A stretch of DNA of 64,000 bases. Source: Gossypium raimondii (Eukaryota > Streptophyta > Magnoliopsida > Malvales > Malvaceae). Below, one piece after another: positions 21,501-34,400 of the stretch. Every line of letters begins with the position of its first letter. Positions within the stretch are counted from its first letter, which is position 1. Position numbers and translations under genes: made by a program. The stretch is from contig NC_068569.1 of NCBI RefSeq assembly GCF_025698545.1, positions 27,590,001 through 27,654,000 on the forward strand. The letters are read 5' to 3'. The notes beneath the pieces were generated by a model, which saw nothing but the letters and a program-made list of their open reading frames with translations, was not told the DNA's origin and made no database searches.

Positions 21501-24500
21501 TTTTTTTTTCCAGGAATGTATATTACAAAAAATGTGATTAAACACCCAACAAAATGAAATTAAAAAAAGGGAAATGGTAAAACATGTTTTCTGATGACCT
21601 AAAACTGCTGTATGACGTTATTGAGGTGCAAGGGTTATTATGTTTTCTGAAATTTTACATCAGTGTCTAATTTTATTTATCTTAATAATGAAGGGCAGTG
21701 TTTGGTCAGCAGTCCCACCCATTAACAACTCATCTTCAAATCAGTCCAAGCCCATTATACTAACAGTGGCTTCTATGGATGCTGCATCATTTTTTCGGGA
21801 CAAAAGCCTTGGTGCAGATTCACCTATATCTGTAAGTTTGTATATTTCATGGTAATATTTACTTCATTTATGTCTTTTCTGCCAAATAAATACAAACTTC
21901 GGTTCACAATACTTTTCAGGGACTGATATCATTGTTGGCAGCAGTTGATGCCCTTTCTCATGTAGATGGTTTAGACAACCTTAATAAACAGGTTTTCTAT
22001 GGCGTTCTCCCTAGCTACATTTCTGGAAGGTGTCAATCTCCAAGATAAGTTTTTTGTTTGTTAATGTTTCTATAAATTTAATGCAGCTTGTCTTTCTTGT
22101 TTTCACTGGTGAGGCCTGGGGTTACCTTGGTAGCAGAAGATTTTTACTTGAACTTGATCAGCAGTCAGATGCTGTTCGTGGTCTCAATAGCTCACTGATT
22201 CAGTTGGTATTCTTCTCCTTTGGTTGAACTTGTTTTTCACTATGTCATTGGAGGGGGTTTCTTTGGCTATTCTCTTACTTTGATCAATTAAGATTACCTG
22301 TGTGGATGTGTATGTTGTGAAGTAATCGATCCTTCTTTTTTGCTTCTTCTGTGTTATGTAGTTGCCCTGTGATCATGTCAAGTTTGCTCTTTCGTAGATA
22401 TAAATATCAATTTTTTTTTTGATTGCTTGGAAAAGGTCATGGAAATTGGATCAACTGGAAAGGGCTTCAGTCAAGGGAACAAAACCTTCTTTGCTCACAC
22501 ACAGGTAGTGAATGGCTTGTTTATTTCATTAATATTAATAGTATATCGGAAGTGTACAGTAACACCAAAAAATTTTCTTAGACATTCTACACATGATTGG
22601 TTGTGTTCTTTTATTTTTAAACATTCTATGCAGGTGTTTGTTCTTTGCAATACAACATAGTGCCATAGGTTAGAAAGGTGGAGATGATAGAAGGAATTGT
22701 TGATTTGACTTATTATTGCAGCTTGTGTTGAGGCATTAATGCTATTCGCTTTTATATATGGCTGCTGCATTAATCTGTTTAATGGCGGATCATTTACAAT
22801 GGGGGTAGCAATGAAAACATTTTGCATTGTTGGGGCCCCTTTTAGTATTCCTGTTGAAAGTTAGCAATGTTTAAAATGTAAATGCAGCTAGCCACCCATG
22901 TTGGTTACAAAATGGTCGTTGAGCAAATTGAAAAGTTTTACTTTTAAAACATTTTTAAAATTGAGTGGAGCCAAGATAGACATAGAATTTGTTGAAGAAT
23001 GTCTGAATCTTCTTTTTGATAAGCAATTAACCATGGACATGTGTTAACCACTTTCTTTTTATCCTGGTTTGTGCTGCTTTAAATTAGCACTATAATAATG
23101 ATCAGAAGAAGAATAGTTTCCATGATAATTGCTCTTAATTTCTGAGATCCACCTGTTTCCCTTGATTGAGATAGTTATTATGCTAGCATTCTTAGATGCC
23201 CGATACTATGCCACTAATTAATATTTATTATCCTTCGGTAACTAATTGATATTCCACTCTCACTTAAGTTTGCTGGTTATTGCTGTAGGTTTCATCTGAC
23301 ACAAATGAAGCTTTGGATGCCTTGAAACTTGCTCAAGAGTCCCTTAAATCTGAAGGTGTTACAGTTTCAAATGCCAGCTCTTCTAATCCTGGAATTCCTC
23401 CATCATCCTTGATGGCATTTCTGAGAAAGGTTTTGGGGAGTAAACTTTAACTCTTACATTTGTGTATGGTCAAGCATATACATGATGCAGAGCATGCTGC
23501 TTTTTTCCAACTAGAGCTGCAAATCATTTTAAATTTAAGAAACCTTAAAATTTTAGTTTATTCTCATTAGAGCTGTTCCTTGTCAGAAATATATTGATTC
23601 GTAGTCTGCATGACCACATGATTTTTCCCCTTTTCTTAACTGATTTTTCTTGTTAAAAAAAATCTTGCCTTTTAGGCCTTCCCTCTTAAAGGAAAACCCA
23701 TGTTCTTTTCAAAGAATTTTCTTGCAGGAAATACCTTGCCTTTTAGAGTCGATAATAACTTAACAGCAGTATGACATTATGATATGATATGGTAGGAATG
23801 TAGCATGCTTATCACTCCTTCCCTTTGAGGAGAAACAAATCAAGTCTTAAACAACGCTAATCTTGCAATTCATTTGACTGCATTTTGCCCTAAGACGAAA
23901 GCCTCCCCTGGAGAGGGATTGGGAGTTCTCAGAACAAGAAATCCTGAAAATTTCTCTTTTTGATTAATTTAGATTAGTCGTTTCCCTGGAGATTCTCTTT
24001 TGCTAAAACATCTTGGAGGGCTTGAGACATGAGGTTACATATCCTGGATCCTTAATATTGAAAAATTCTTGCCCCTGTTGATTTCCTTTCCTACTTTTAT
24101 TTCAGTCGTTTCCCATGGTAGTCAATTTCCCTGGAAAAGTAAATTCCTCATGTTCTTCACTCTCTAGTTGTTCATTTCCATGGCTATTCCTAGGATAGGA
24201 GTAAAGATGAGATTCACTTAACAGGCTTACTTTTATTTTACCTAATTAAAATATATGATATATTCATATAATCTACGACTTCGATTGTATTTCTGTTCTT
24301 CACCTTACCTATTACTTCTTGTACATATAAATAGGTTTTCTGAGAGGTTACCCTTTTGCCATAAAAGTAATACCATATATTCTTATGGATTTATGAATTA
24401 AAATTACAACTTATTATTTTTATGGGCAATGTTAGCCCAAACCTTAAACTAGTAATTGAGAGTAATGCATACTATTATTTGATAAAGGTAATTAAAACTT

Positions 24501-26584
24501 TTTAATTTTTTGGTACATACATTTGAGAGGCAACCTCCATCCGTTAAACCCACCTCCATTACCTAACATTTCAGGATTTGAGCGCAAAACCTCTAAGGTG
24601 GAATTTTTAACTGTTGGGAATTTGCTTGGGGCCATGCAACATTACTTTAATAGAAACATTTGATTTATTTTGGTGGAAAACTTTTTGATTTACTATTTAG
24701 GCGTGGTAAGATCTTAAGGTTGTTACTTTCCCTCTAGGATTTTCTCACATGCACTCCTGAAAATACAGACCTTTTAATCTGTATATGTAAATTTCAGGAT
24801 TAACAAACTGTACCTCTATTATTAACCCATTAAGACTAAGAAATATTTTTGGTTCCACTTGCCATTCTTGTTGCCTAACTTTGCTTTTCACATTAATCAT
24901 TGTTATTAGAAGATCTTCCACTATATGCGGGGAATTTTTGTTTTTATTTGTTTATTTAAATACATCACAAAGCAAAACCATATTTATTATCTGCTTTTGA
25001 TCTCTTAGTAGAACTCTTCAACTTCTGGGATTGTGTTAGAGGATTTTGATACCGTTTTTGCCAACAAGTTCTACCATAGTCATCTTGATGATTCAGGTGA
25101 GTTCATTTCATTCTTGTTTGTTTTTCTCTGCTCTTCATTTTTCATTATGTTACTCAAACTTGCAAATACACTGGGCATCATCTATGTTGCAGCAAATATA
25201 AACTCTTCAGCAATAGTTGCAGCTGCTTCTCTTGTTGCTCGGACTCTCTATGTTCTTGCAAGTGATAAAAAGGATTCCACCAGTTCAGCCCTAAGTTCAA
25301 TTAATGCGAATGCCTCTCTAGTAGAAGAACTAATTAGTTGCTTGTTGGACTGTGATCCTGGTCTGTCATGTGAGTTGGTTAGCAGCTATATTACAAGTGT
25401 TGATACATGCCCAAGCTATTATGTTGGTGTTGCTCTTGGAGAACCTTCCTCAACACCTTCTCCCAATCAGGTGGATGACATTTCCAGGTTCGTGTGGAAC
25501 TTTCTGGCAGATAGAACATCAACTCTAAAGGGCAATACTACTGTTTGCTCAAAGGATTGTAGCAACAATGGTGGAGTGTGCATTAGAGCAGAAACCGATG
25601 GGAAAGGCATTTGTGTTAACTCCACAACCAGGTAACTTTGCTGCTTAAAGTTTCTAAAAGCTTCGTCTTAGTAAGACCTGAACGGATTGTCTTGAGCCAG
25701 CATTATGAGAAGCAGTGCGTGTTATGGCTTGTTGCTTGTCTTACCTTGTCCATTCTTCCATGCTCTGGATTTGCAGCCCATGAACATTCCATTTTGTTCA
25801 AGCATGTTTTAAATTCAACTTATGTTGGATAATTTCAACTTAAGTTGTCATTACTGCAATCATTCTACCAAGCATTGTTTCCTTCATTTTCTTTTTCAGT
25901 TACATTCCGATACCCACTTTAGAGCAAGTGTGTTCGTTCTGGCAAGTGAATTTATTGCCATTCTGTCAAAGAGAATCAATAATTAAAAAATGTAATATAA
26001 TCTCTGATGCCTTAGATGATTAAATCTGCTTCATTTGCTTTTACCGAAGTAGATAATGCATATATATACATGGTTCGGTGTTCTCTGATGCTAGAGTATG
26101 ATTTGTCTGGTTGATACAAAGCTCTGCACTAACTGTATACCACTACCATATTATCAGTACATTGTCTGTACAAATTGAAGCAGTTCGTATTATTAAGTAT
26201 GATTGTATGAAAATTAGCTATACGGCTTGCAAAATGATTGATTAGTATCCTTAATTAAAATTGGACAATGCGATTGTTATATTTCTAGAATTGTAAACGA
26301 ATGTTATTCCTCATCATAGGTACGTCCCGGCATATTCAACTCGCTTGAAGTTGGACTCTGGAACATGGAAAGTGCTGCCTCCGAACTCCTCAGATCCTAT
26401 GGGGATGCTGGACCCTGTCTGGACGGAGAGCAATTGGAATACGATTGGTCTCCGGGTATACACCGTCCAGGAAGCTGCATATGACCGATTGGTTCTGCTT
26501 GGAGGTATAAGTGTCACAGTCTTGGCTTATTTAGCAATAGTACTAACAAGAGCCTACATAACAAAGGCCTTGAAGCAAGATTGA
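15585..26584 (+). CDS. NCT: Nicastrin, gamma-secretase subunit
   Basis: Sixteen exons: 15585-15654, 15942-16055, 16186-16300, 18174-18256, 18361-18437, 18571-18648, 19529-19600, 19713-19786, 21699-21831, 21920-21991, 22087-22206, 22436-22504, 23289-23429, 25012-25096, 25193-25631 and 26320-26584, giving 668 residues, close to the Arabidopsis length. A type I membrane glycoprotein of the gamma-secretase complex with presenilin, APH-1 and PEN-2. Visible parts: hydrophobic signal peptide at residues 1-20; a large lumenal domain with the GEAWGYLGS block at 304-312, equivalent to the animal DYIGS region, including its glutamate (E305); many N-glycosylation sequons; cysteine-rich CSKDCSNNGGVC; the WTESNW motif; one transmembrane helix near 640-660 (GGISVTVLAYLAIVLTRAYI); and a short cytosolic tail ending KALKQD. 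All introns are GT-AG. Introns 3, 8 and 13 are 1.6-1.9 kb and hold no gene. Confidence 0.96.
20336..20495. repeat. 80-base tandem duplication in nicastrin intron 8
   Basis: Two adjacent copies, 20336-20415 and 20416-20495, share TAGCCAAAATT, TAGCCC(T/C)TGTCAT, ATAATA and AGCCTGCT(A/G)GGTGAGGAAAA. They differ at about one site in six by eye, so the duplication is not recent. Non-coding. Confidence 0.7.
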
Positions 26585-27613
26585 CAGATGAAATTAGAAT
26601 TCATGTCTTACAAAATTTTTTGAAAAACATCCAAAAATTGATAGTACCAAATGTCAAGTATGATAATTGTGGATGGCATTGCATAAATTAGTTTGATTTT
26701 GAACCTATATCAGAATTGCATAAATTCTAGTTGCCCTGTGAGCTGTTCTTTAGAGGGTAAAAGCTATTGGGTTCTATAAGATTAAAGCTTTTTAAGATGG
26801 ATTTGAATTTGGATTTCAAAATTTTAGATCTAAAATTTTCTGAATTATGGATGTAAAACCCGTTTTGGGAGAAAAAAAGTTTTATGCTTAGAAATTTAAT
26901 AAAAGTATATATTTATATATAATCGAGTAAAAGATATATAATTATAAATTTTAAATAAAAAGTTTGTATTTTTAAAAATAAGAAAATATAGATGAGTTTA
27001 AATGAATTTGGTTTACTCATTTGAAAATATGGATGGATTTAGACAAAGTTTATAGCACATATTTTGAGTTGGGCTGAATTGACTGTGTTGCACACCCCAT
27101 CCATAAAATGCTTTTAGTTTTTTTTATCAATAGCAATGTTTTTTAAATTGGACTTGTAGTTGAATTTGCAAAGTTATTTGGTTTAACTGATTTAATTAAA
27201 AGATATTAAAAATTTAAGATTAAGTGATAAAATAAATTTTGTTCAATTGTCGATTTAATTAGTATTTTAATTGACTCAACCGGTTTTATATTGGTTTTCA
27301 GTTTAATCGATTCAAAGTCATTCTCGTGCTTAGCTTACTTTCGGTTTGGTTTAGTTCAAACAATATTGATCAAGAGTCCATTTCTCAATAATAAATTTTT
27401 TCATATAAATATCTATTACTAATCAACTAGTGGTCGGAAGAAGCGGAAATGAAATTCTTCAAGTATTTGCATCTAGTTCTAATCATGAAGTTGACATTGT
27501 TGAGAGGATTACATGTATAGCAACCTCAACCCATACAAGACTTGACTTAGACAATAAAATGGATGAAAGAAGGTAAAAAACCTTCCTTCTTTCATGAGCT
27601 GTAATTCAAAGTT
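26585..27613. other. Nicastrin 3' flank and degenerate repeats
   Basis: Starts with the nicastrin 3' UTR. From about 27130 to 27370 the text is rich in GGTTTAA, AACCGG and CAGTTTAATCG words of the kind seen in the 30269-30614 element, but ends could not be set. No gene. Confidence 0.4.
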
Positions 27614-28167
27614 TGTGACCATCACACCAAATGCACTCAATGGAGGTTTATTGTTTAGATGGGGATATTTGACTCGTAAGAACTGACCCGATTCAAGAAG
27701 TTGTTGGAGAAGCCTGGTTGGCCCGATAATGAAGATATGACTACTTAGACTAATTTGGTAACTAATATTAGAAGATTGAGTTGTAAAGATTAGATTAGAT
27801 TTGATATAGCATATATTGTAAATCCCTAAAATTAAGGGATATGGTCAATCTCGTCTGTCAATGTAAACATATCTTGATCGTCGGTTTTGGGGGAGCTCAA
27901 CTATAAATAGAGAGCCTACCCCTCATTTGTACGTACTCTATTCATGTTTCATTATTCTTTGTGAATAAGAGAATATTGAGAGCATTTACTCAAACACTTT
28001 GTGTGCGCTCTTTTTGTTGTTCTTTGTAGCTTCTTTTGGCATAAATCGTTTTCGCTCTTTAACTTGGTGCCTTGGAGGAGTTCTTAAGGAATCCTCATTT
28101 GAGTAAAGGTTGACTTAGGCAAGTTTGGACGAACGGATCGCGAGACGAAAGATCTAGCCCCGTGACA
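27614..28167 (+). mobile_element. Solo LTR of a Ty3/gypsy-type element (fossil)
   Basis: This 554-base segment starts TGTGACC and ends CCCCGTGACA. It is laid out like the 600-base LTRs at 39669-40268 and 50079-50679: ATTTGACTC and AACTGACCC blocks, then GGGAGCTCAACTATAAATAG (a TATA-like core), GAGAGCATTTACTCAAACAC and a GC-richer end. No internal region follows, so it is a solo LTR of a related family in plus orientation. No target duplication was recognised, and it looks old. Confidence 0.6.
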
Positions 28168-30268
28168 CTTAGACATAGACGTGGCAAGTCTGACCTTTTT
28201 TTGGGGGGGGGAATTTCATCAAAATGGTTAAACTTTAGCTTTGGTCTCTTTAATATATCTAAATTTAAGACTTAATCTATATATTTTAATTTTTAATATA
28301 ATTTGGTTTTTATATTTTTATCATATTATTAATTTGTCCAAATAGTCAATATTGTTAACCTTTTGATTAAAACATTACGTGACTATATATAATTTGAATA
28401 CTTTAATAGTCTTACTGATCGACACATGGTTTTCTATTTTTTTAGATTTCGTCTTTTTTTTTTTACGTCATAAGACAATGGTCAAATTTCAATTTTGGCC
28501 TTTAGACTATGTTGAAACTTGATATTTAATCTATATACTTTAATTTTGGCATAATTTAGTCTATCTATTTTTATAATGTAATTAATTAGTATAAATATTT
28601 AATATTGTTAACTATTTCAATGTTGACGTTAATTTTTCTTAAAAGCAAGATAATTTCAATGGAATTTTTTATCGTGGCGCTTCAAATGTGTTTTAATAAA
28701 ATATCATAATAAGTCTTTTCAATGTTATTTTCATTGTTACATGATTACCAAGAAATTTTAAAAACAATGATGATAACAACTAGACTTAAATTTTTAAAAT
28801 TGAAAAGCAAACTATATTTCTGAAAATAAAAGTAAATAAATTAAATTCCAAACGTACGAGGTGTAAAAGAAGTTAAATCATATTTTAACATTTAAATTTT
28901 TACTCTTTAATTTAAAACAAATAAATAATCAATTCAACGCTAAACATACTAATCACTTATGTGTATATATAAATAAGGAACACTTGCATTTTTGTAATTT
29001 TCAATTTCAAATGAGTTCTTATTTAACATAACTTTAATAAAATGTTAATTAAAATTCTAAAAGAATGTAAATAATTACTTTTGAGGAAGAAAGGAGGAAT
29101 GTAAGGAAATGTTTAATTGTGTTATTTTACGCATTTAAAATTTAATCCCTCTTTTTAATTTCAAAATTAGTCTTTTATTCTTGGTTTAATAGTAGAATTT
29201 TAGTTGATAATTCTATAAAAAAATTCCATATATAAAAGAAATATGCTGGTGAGGCCAATTTAGTGCTTGTAGAAGTAATTTAAGAAGAAAAATGACTTCC
29301 ACTTTAATTCTTTGAAGCAACTTAAAACTCTATATTCAACATTTGTTTCTTTGTTCCACTTTTCATGTGTGTAATATTAATAATACGTGTATTTTTTTAT
29401 TTTGAAAATAATATATAATTTAATTTAATTTAACAAATATCTTTTACTCGAATTTCAATCATAGCAGTCAATATGGTAACACTATTGATTGGTATGTCAT
29501 AAACAAATACCAACTTTGAATTTTTTTATCTTCTATAATTACATTTAAAATTAAGATGTAATCATTAAATTAAGTTATAAAACCTAATTAATAAATTTAA
29601 AACATGTATATGAATTAATTAAGATATATTTGCTAATATTTATATATATATAACATACAATTTAATAAAATTAAAATTTTTGTATGTTTAAAATATTGCA
29701 GATTTATTATTATAAATTTATATATATATTTTACGTATTAATAAATTAAATACATTTTGACATATTTATTTGTATTATGTTGGTTTTGCATATTAATCAT
29801 ATATTACACGTTGTGCTTATGCCATATATTTGTTTATTTGAAATTTTATTTATCTCATGTATTTAAGTTGTACTAATTTCAAGGATTAGCCCATATTATT
29901 TTATGTGGTTCAAACAAGTCTCTATATTTTGTACATTTGGAATGTAGCCCTTCAACTTTTATTTTCAAGAATTTAGTCTCTCACTTTATGGATTTAAAAT
30001 TTGTTTTCAAATTATATATAACCACATAATATTTTAATCGAAAATCTAATAATTTTAACTATTTCAACTAATTAATAGAATTATAAAAATATAGCGACCA
30101 AATTATGTTAAAACTTAAAGTATATGATTAAATCTCAAATTTAAACATATTAGAAGGACCAAAATTAAAAATTAATTAGTTTTCATAAAATGAAAACTCA
30201 AAAGAAGGAGGTGATGGGTATGCCCCAAGTGTCTTAAGAAGAAACATCATTTGAACATTCCTTTAATC
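28168..30268. other. AT-rich spacer with degenerate repeats
   Basis: No gene. Around 28215-28400 and 28480-28620 two loosely similar blocks recur (TTTGGTCTCTTTAATATA, then TTTGGCCTTTAGACTATG, each followed by AATCTATATA and CAATATTGTTAAC). A third similar block lies near 29900-30170. They look like copies of one old, short repeat family. A run of nine G occurs near 28203-28211. Confidence 0.45.
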
Positions 30269-30614
30269 AGGGATGTTCAAGCGGTTAACTGAACCGAAAT
30301 ATTTCGGTTAATTTGACCAGTTAATCGAATTAATCGAAATTTATATGTTTTGTTTTGTTTTTGTTAAAACAAGTATAAAACATACCAAAAAATAAATTAA
30401 TAATGTTCACTTGACTGAATTAACCGAATTAGTAATCACCTAATACATATAATATATAGCATTATTTATTAAGTTCAGTTAATGCAGTTAATTACTTGAT
30501 TTCGAACCGAATTAACCATTAATCGAAATTCCAGAAATCCTATAACCGATTGATTAACCGAATTAGATCGGTTCAGTCGATTAATTCGATTTTAACCGAA
30601 GTTTGAACACCCCT
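30269..30614. mobile_element. MITE-like element rich in AACCGAATTAA, with AGGGGTGTTCAA ends
   Basis: The left end AGGGATGTTCAAGCGGTTAA matches the inverted right end AGGGGTGTTCAAACTTCGG. The inside is made of short GGTTAATT/AATTAACC palindromic words and is non-coding. The same end (AGTTTGAACACTCTTAG) appears at about 58487-58503, so the family has at least two members here. No clear target duplication. Confidence 0.5.
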
Positions 30615-31448
30615 ATATAAGTATAGATTAATTTTATGTTATTTTATTTGAAAGGGTCAAAACAATCCTATATTCATATAAATTTATGTTATTTTTATTT
30701 TGTATTGTAATTGTTTTTTACGTTTCAATTTATAGCATATTTTGCATATATAATTAGTATTATTGTGAAACTATTGATAAAACATAATCGATAATTCAAT
30801 TTAAAATGAGTATGTATTCTTGATTTGTACGTGATTTTTAATATCAATTTTATCATAATTGTTTTTGTGTCATCATATTTTTCCTATATAATAATTTATC
30901 ATAATTATATAAAATTAGTTTATTTTATTTTATTATATTTGAAGTTTATGGTTATCTCACTCAATAATAGTACCTTCAACGTTTGAACTTATATTTTCTC
31001 AATTGAGAATGCAATGTACCTTTAAGAAATCATGTATCCGATTTATTTATCTTTAATTATTTAAATATAAATTGACCGCGTAAAGATTTTTAATTATCCA
31101 TATTAATATTTAATATATTTATTTTGGTAAGTCTTTGGTATTTGGTTAACAAAATTGTGGGATATTAGCAAAATATATTTTAATGTACTTTGTTTAATTT
31201 CATCAAACATAACTTAATTTATGGGATGAAAGGTTGATTCTAGAATTAAATAATGGGAAATATTAATTAAGATGCCAAACGGCATATATCTAACTATGCC
31301 ATGAAAGCAATGTTTCCTAAATTTCAACCTTATTTATAAATCCAAACTATACGGACAGATTACCGGGAATCTACATTCAACGAACCAAAATCACCTGTAA
31401 TAAAACAAACCCAAGTTCAGTGAATCTCCCCACTTCCCATTATATTAA
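30615..31448. other. Promoter side of the CTR1-like kinase gene
   Basis: AT-rich spacer that must contain the promoter of the kinase gene. TATTTATAAATCC near 31330 is a plausible TATA-type core about 110 bases before the first ATG. No other structure was recognised. Confidence 0.4.
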
Positions 31449-34400
31449 ATGGCCGTCCCTTACCCTCTCCAATCACCGTACACCAAATTCCCTGTTTCAG
31501 ACTTGTCCTTTTCTTACGAACTTCCATTTCCATTCCTTTGTGAATTCTCTTCAGAGAATGAAAAAACAATGTATGGGAATCAATCTGACAACACTTGCAG
31601 ATTACAAATCCAACTGAATGATCTGGAGCCGGAAATGATGGCCTCCTTCAATAGAAGCTGGGCTCAGCAGACCGAAGAGAGTTACCAATTGCAGTTGGCG
31701 CTGGCTTTGCGGGTTTCTTCGCTGGCTGCTTCTGCTGCTGATTCCAACTTCTTGGATTTCAATTCTGATACTAACACCAACAGAGTTTCCTCCTCCTCTT
31801 CCTCTTCTTCTTCTTCACCTCAGCATGTGTCTCATCGATTCTGGGTATCACTTCATTTTTTCTGTTTCTTTGATTTTCTTTTTGTCCTTGAATTATTGGC
31901 TAGTAAAGGGTTTTATGCTTTATGGTTGATGATTGAATTTATGTTACTAATTTTTCCATGATTATGAGGATAATGTCTGTGTCGTATACATTAAATATTG
32001 GGTTTTCTATCTATAATGTTTCTGCAATTTCACTTGGCCATTTTGTTCAAGTTTTCATGTTTATAATTTTTTGGAATTAAAAATCTGAGTGACCATGTCC
32101 TTCATAGTTTTTGTGAAGTTTATCTCTTGTTGGTTGAACAATGTGTTTATATTTAGAATATTTCTATGAAACCGTATTCTTTGTAATGGTAATAAAAACA
32201 TTTTTCGTCAAGTTTAAGCAGGCAAATAGTATTTTATGTAGGAAAAAGTAGTTCTGGATTATTTTTCTTGGTGGTTGATGAATTTTACATCCCAATGACT
32301 GGAGAAGTTCAGAAAACAAGTTTAATGATTCATATGAAGAATTTCTAAGGTACTCTGAGTTCCTTTGGTTCAGGTAAATGGCATTCTATCTTACTTTGAT
32401 AGACTTCCAGATGGATTTTACCAAGTCAATGGGATGGATCCTTATGCATGGACTATAAGTGCTGATCAAGGAGAGATTGGCCTGATGCCCTCCATCGAGT
32501 CATTGAGGGCCATTGATCCGCATGCTGATTTGTCTATTACTGTTGTTCTGATTGATAGATTAAGGGATCCTAGTTTGAAGGAACTTCAAAATTGGGTTCT
32601 CAAAATATCTAGCAGCTGGATCAGCACAAAAGATGCAATTAATCAGCTTGCATGTCTTGTCTGTAACCGAATGGGGTATGCATGTTCTTCATTTTGCATC
32701 AGTTTTAGATTCAATGGTTTTATGTCATATCTCTTAGGAATAAAGTTTTGTTGTCACCGACAGGGGTGCAGCTTCTTCTGAAGAAGATGTTTATAGACAA
32801 TGGAAGGAGTGCACCGAAGTTCTGAAAAACTGCTCAGGCTCTATCGTATTTCCAATTGGAAGCCTATCTGTTGGCCTTTGCGTCCATCGTGTGTTACTGT
32901 TTAAGGTATATCTCTGAATACAAGCTAGCTGTCATTTCAATATGTGTATACATATATATATTTGAGTACGTATCGGTTAATTTCAGTCGATGTTTTATTT
33001 CTGAGTGACTGTTGATCAAAATGCTTATAGGACGGAAACATTGTCAAATTATAACTTTTGCAGATATTAGCAGACTTGGTTAATCTACCATGTCGCATCA
33101 CAAAGGGTTGCAAATATTGCAGGAGGGAAGATGCTTCATCCTGTCTTGTGCAGTTGGGTCCTGACAGGTAAATTGTAATTGACTCTCACGCTTCACAAGT
33201 GTTTATTGGAATGTACATAGGTTTTATTTAGGTGGTTATGTGTCAAATTTTTTCAAATTGAAAGCTTCTTGAATGATGAATTTTTAATGTCTCAAATTGA
33301 TCCTTATATAGTAGTTAGACTTTTTTGTTGGCATTTTATTTTGAAGTTAGAACTCTATGAAGCTATTATTGAGAAGATCCAGCCCCCTTTCCTCTCATTC
33401 CATGCTTTAACATACAAATTTCCAGGGAATATTTGGTTGATTTGTTTGAGGAGCCAGGAGCCTTAAGTCAGCCTGATTCCTCACTCAATGGTACTTCATC
33501 AATTTTAGTTTCTTCACCGCTGTGTCATCCAAGATTTAAACCGGTTGAGATTGCTACAAACATCAAGACATTGGCCAAACTCTATTTCATTGATGATCAA
33601 TCCCATAAACATGCTTGCCTTGATGCTTCCTCAGGTTATTCTCTTAAGTTATTCGTGCACTTACGAAAAGACGATGTTCTTGATGTATTTTTTTTATAGT
33701 CAAATATTTTAGGACAAGTACTTGAATTGAAGAAGTGCTTTTTCAGTCAAACATCTATCTATCTATCTATTATTTGCTACCTCATTCACTCTTTAACCCC
33801 CTGACGTTGCGATTGCTAAAAATCAATAGTTTTGATGTTCAAAATGGTTTCTTAGAATTGCATGTCAAACACGACCTAAAAAAGTGATAAATTGAGCTTG
33901 CTTGAGAAATTAACTACCGCCCAATACATGGTTTTTACAATTTTTCTGGTCTTTGATTACTGCAGACAATGCTAGCAATCAAAATGAGCAAACTGGTCCA
34001 CAGCCTAGGAAAGCATTTGATAGAAACTACTTTAACAAGAACAAACCCTTTTCCACCTTAAGCAACAACAAAGAGTCTTCTCTTTCACCTCTGCACCAGA
34101 GCATTTTGTGGAATATTGGCTGTGATAAAGATCTTCAGATGCTGAACTCTTCAAATTTGTTGCCAAAAGCCATCAACTCAACACACTTTATCAGAAGTCC
34201 TCCTCTGCCAAGTTCTGTTACTTCTCACATGCACAAAGATGTTTATCAAGCTTTTCCATACTCAGATCCAATGCAATGTACTGTTAACTTCAAGCAATCA
34301 GATGATCCAGTAATGAGCTTTGATCAGGAAGATCTGAATATTCCTTGGAGCGAACTTGTTTTAAAAGAGAGAATTGGAGCAGGTATATGATGTTTTAAAC

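Noticed and set aside
22495-22827. 110-codon minus-strand frame in nicastrin intron 12
   Set aside because: Antisense to an exon end and intron, with no domain and no support from composition.
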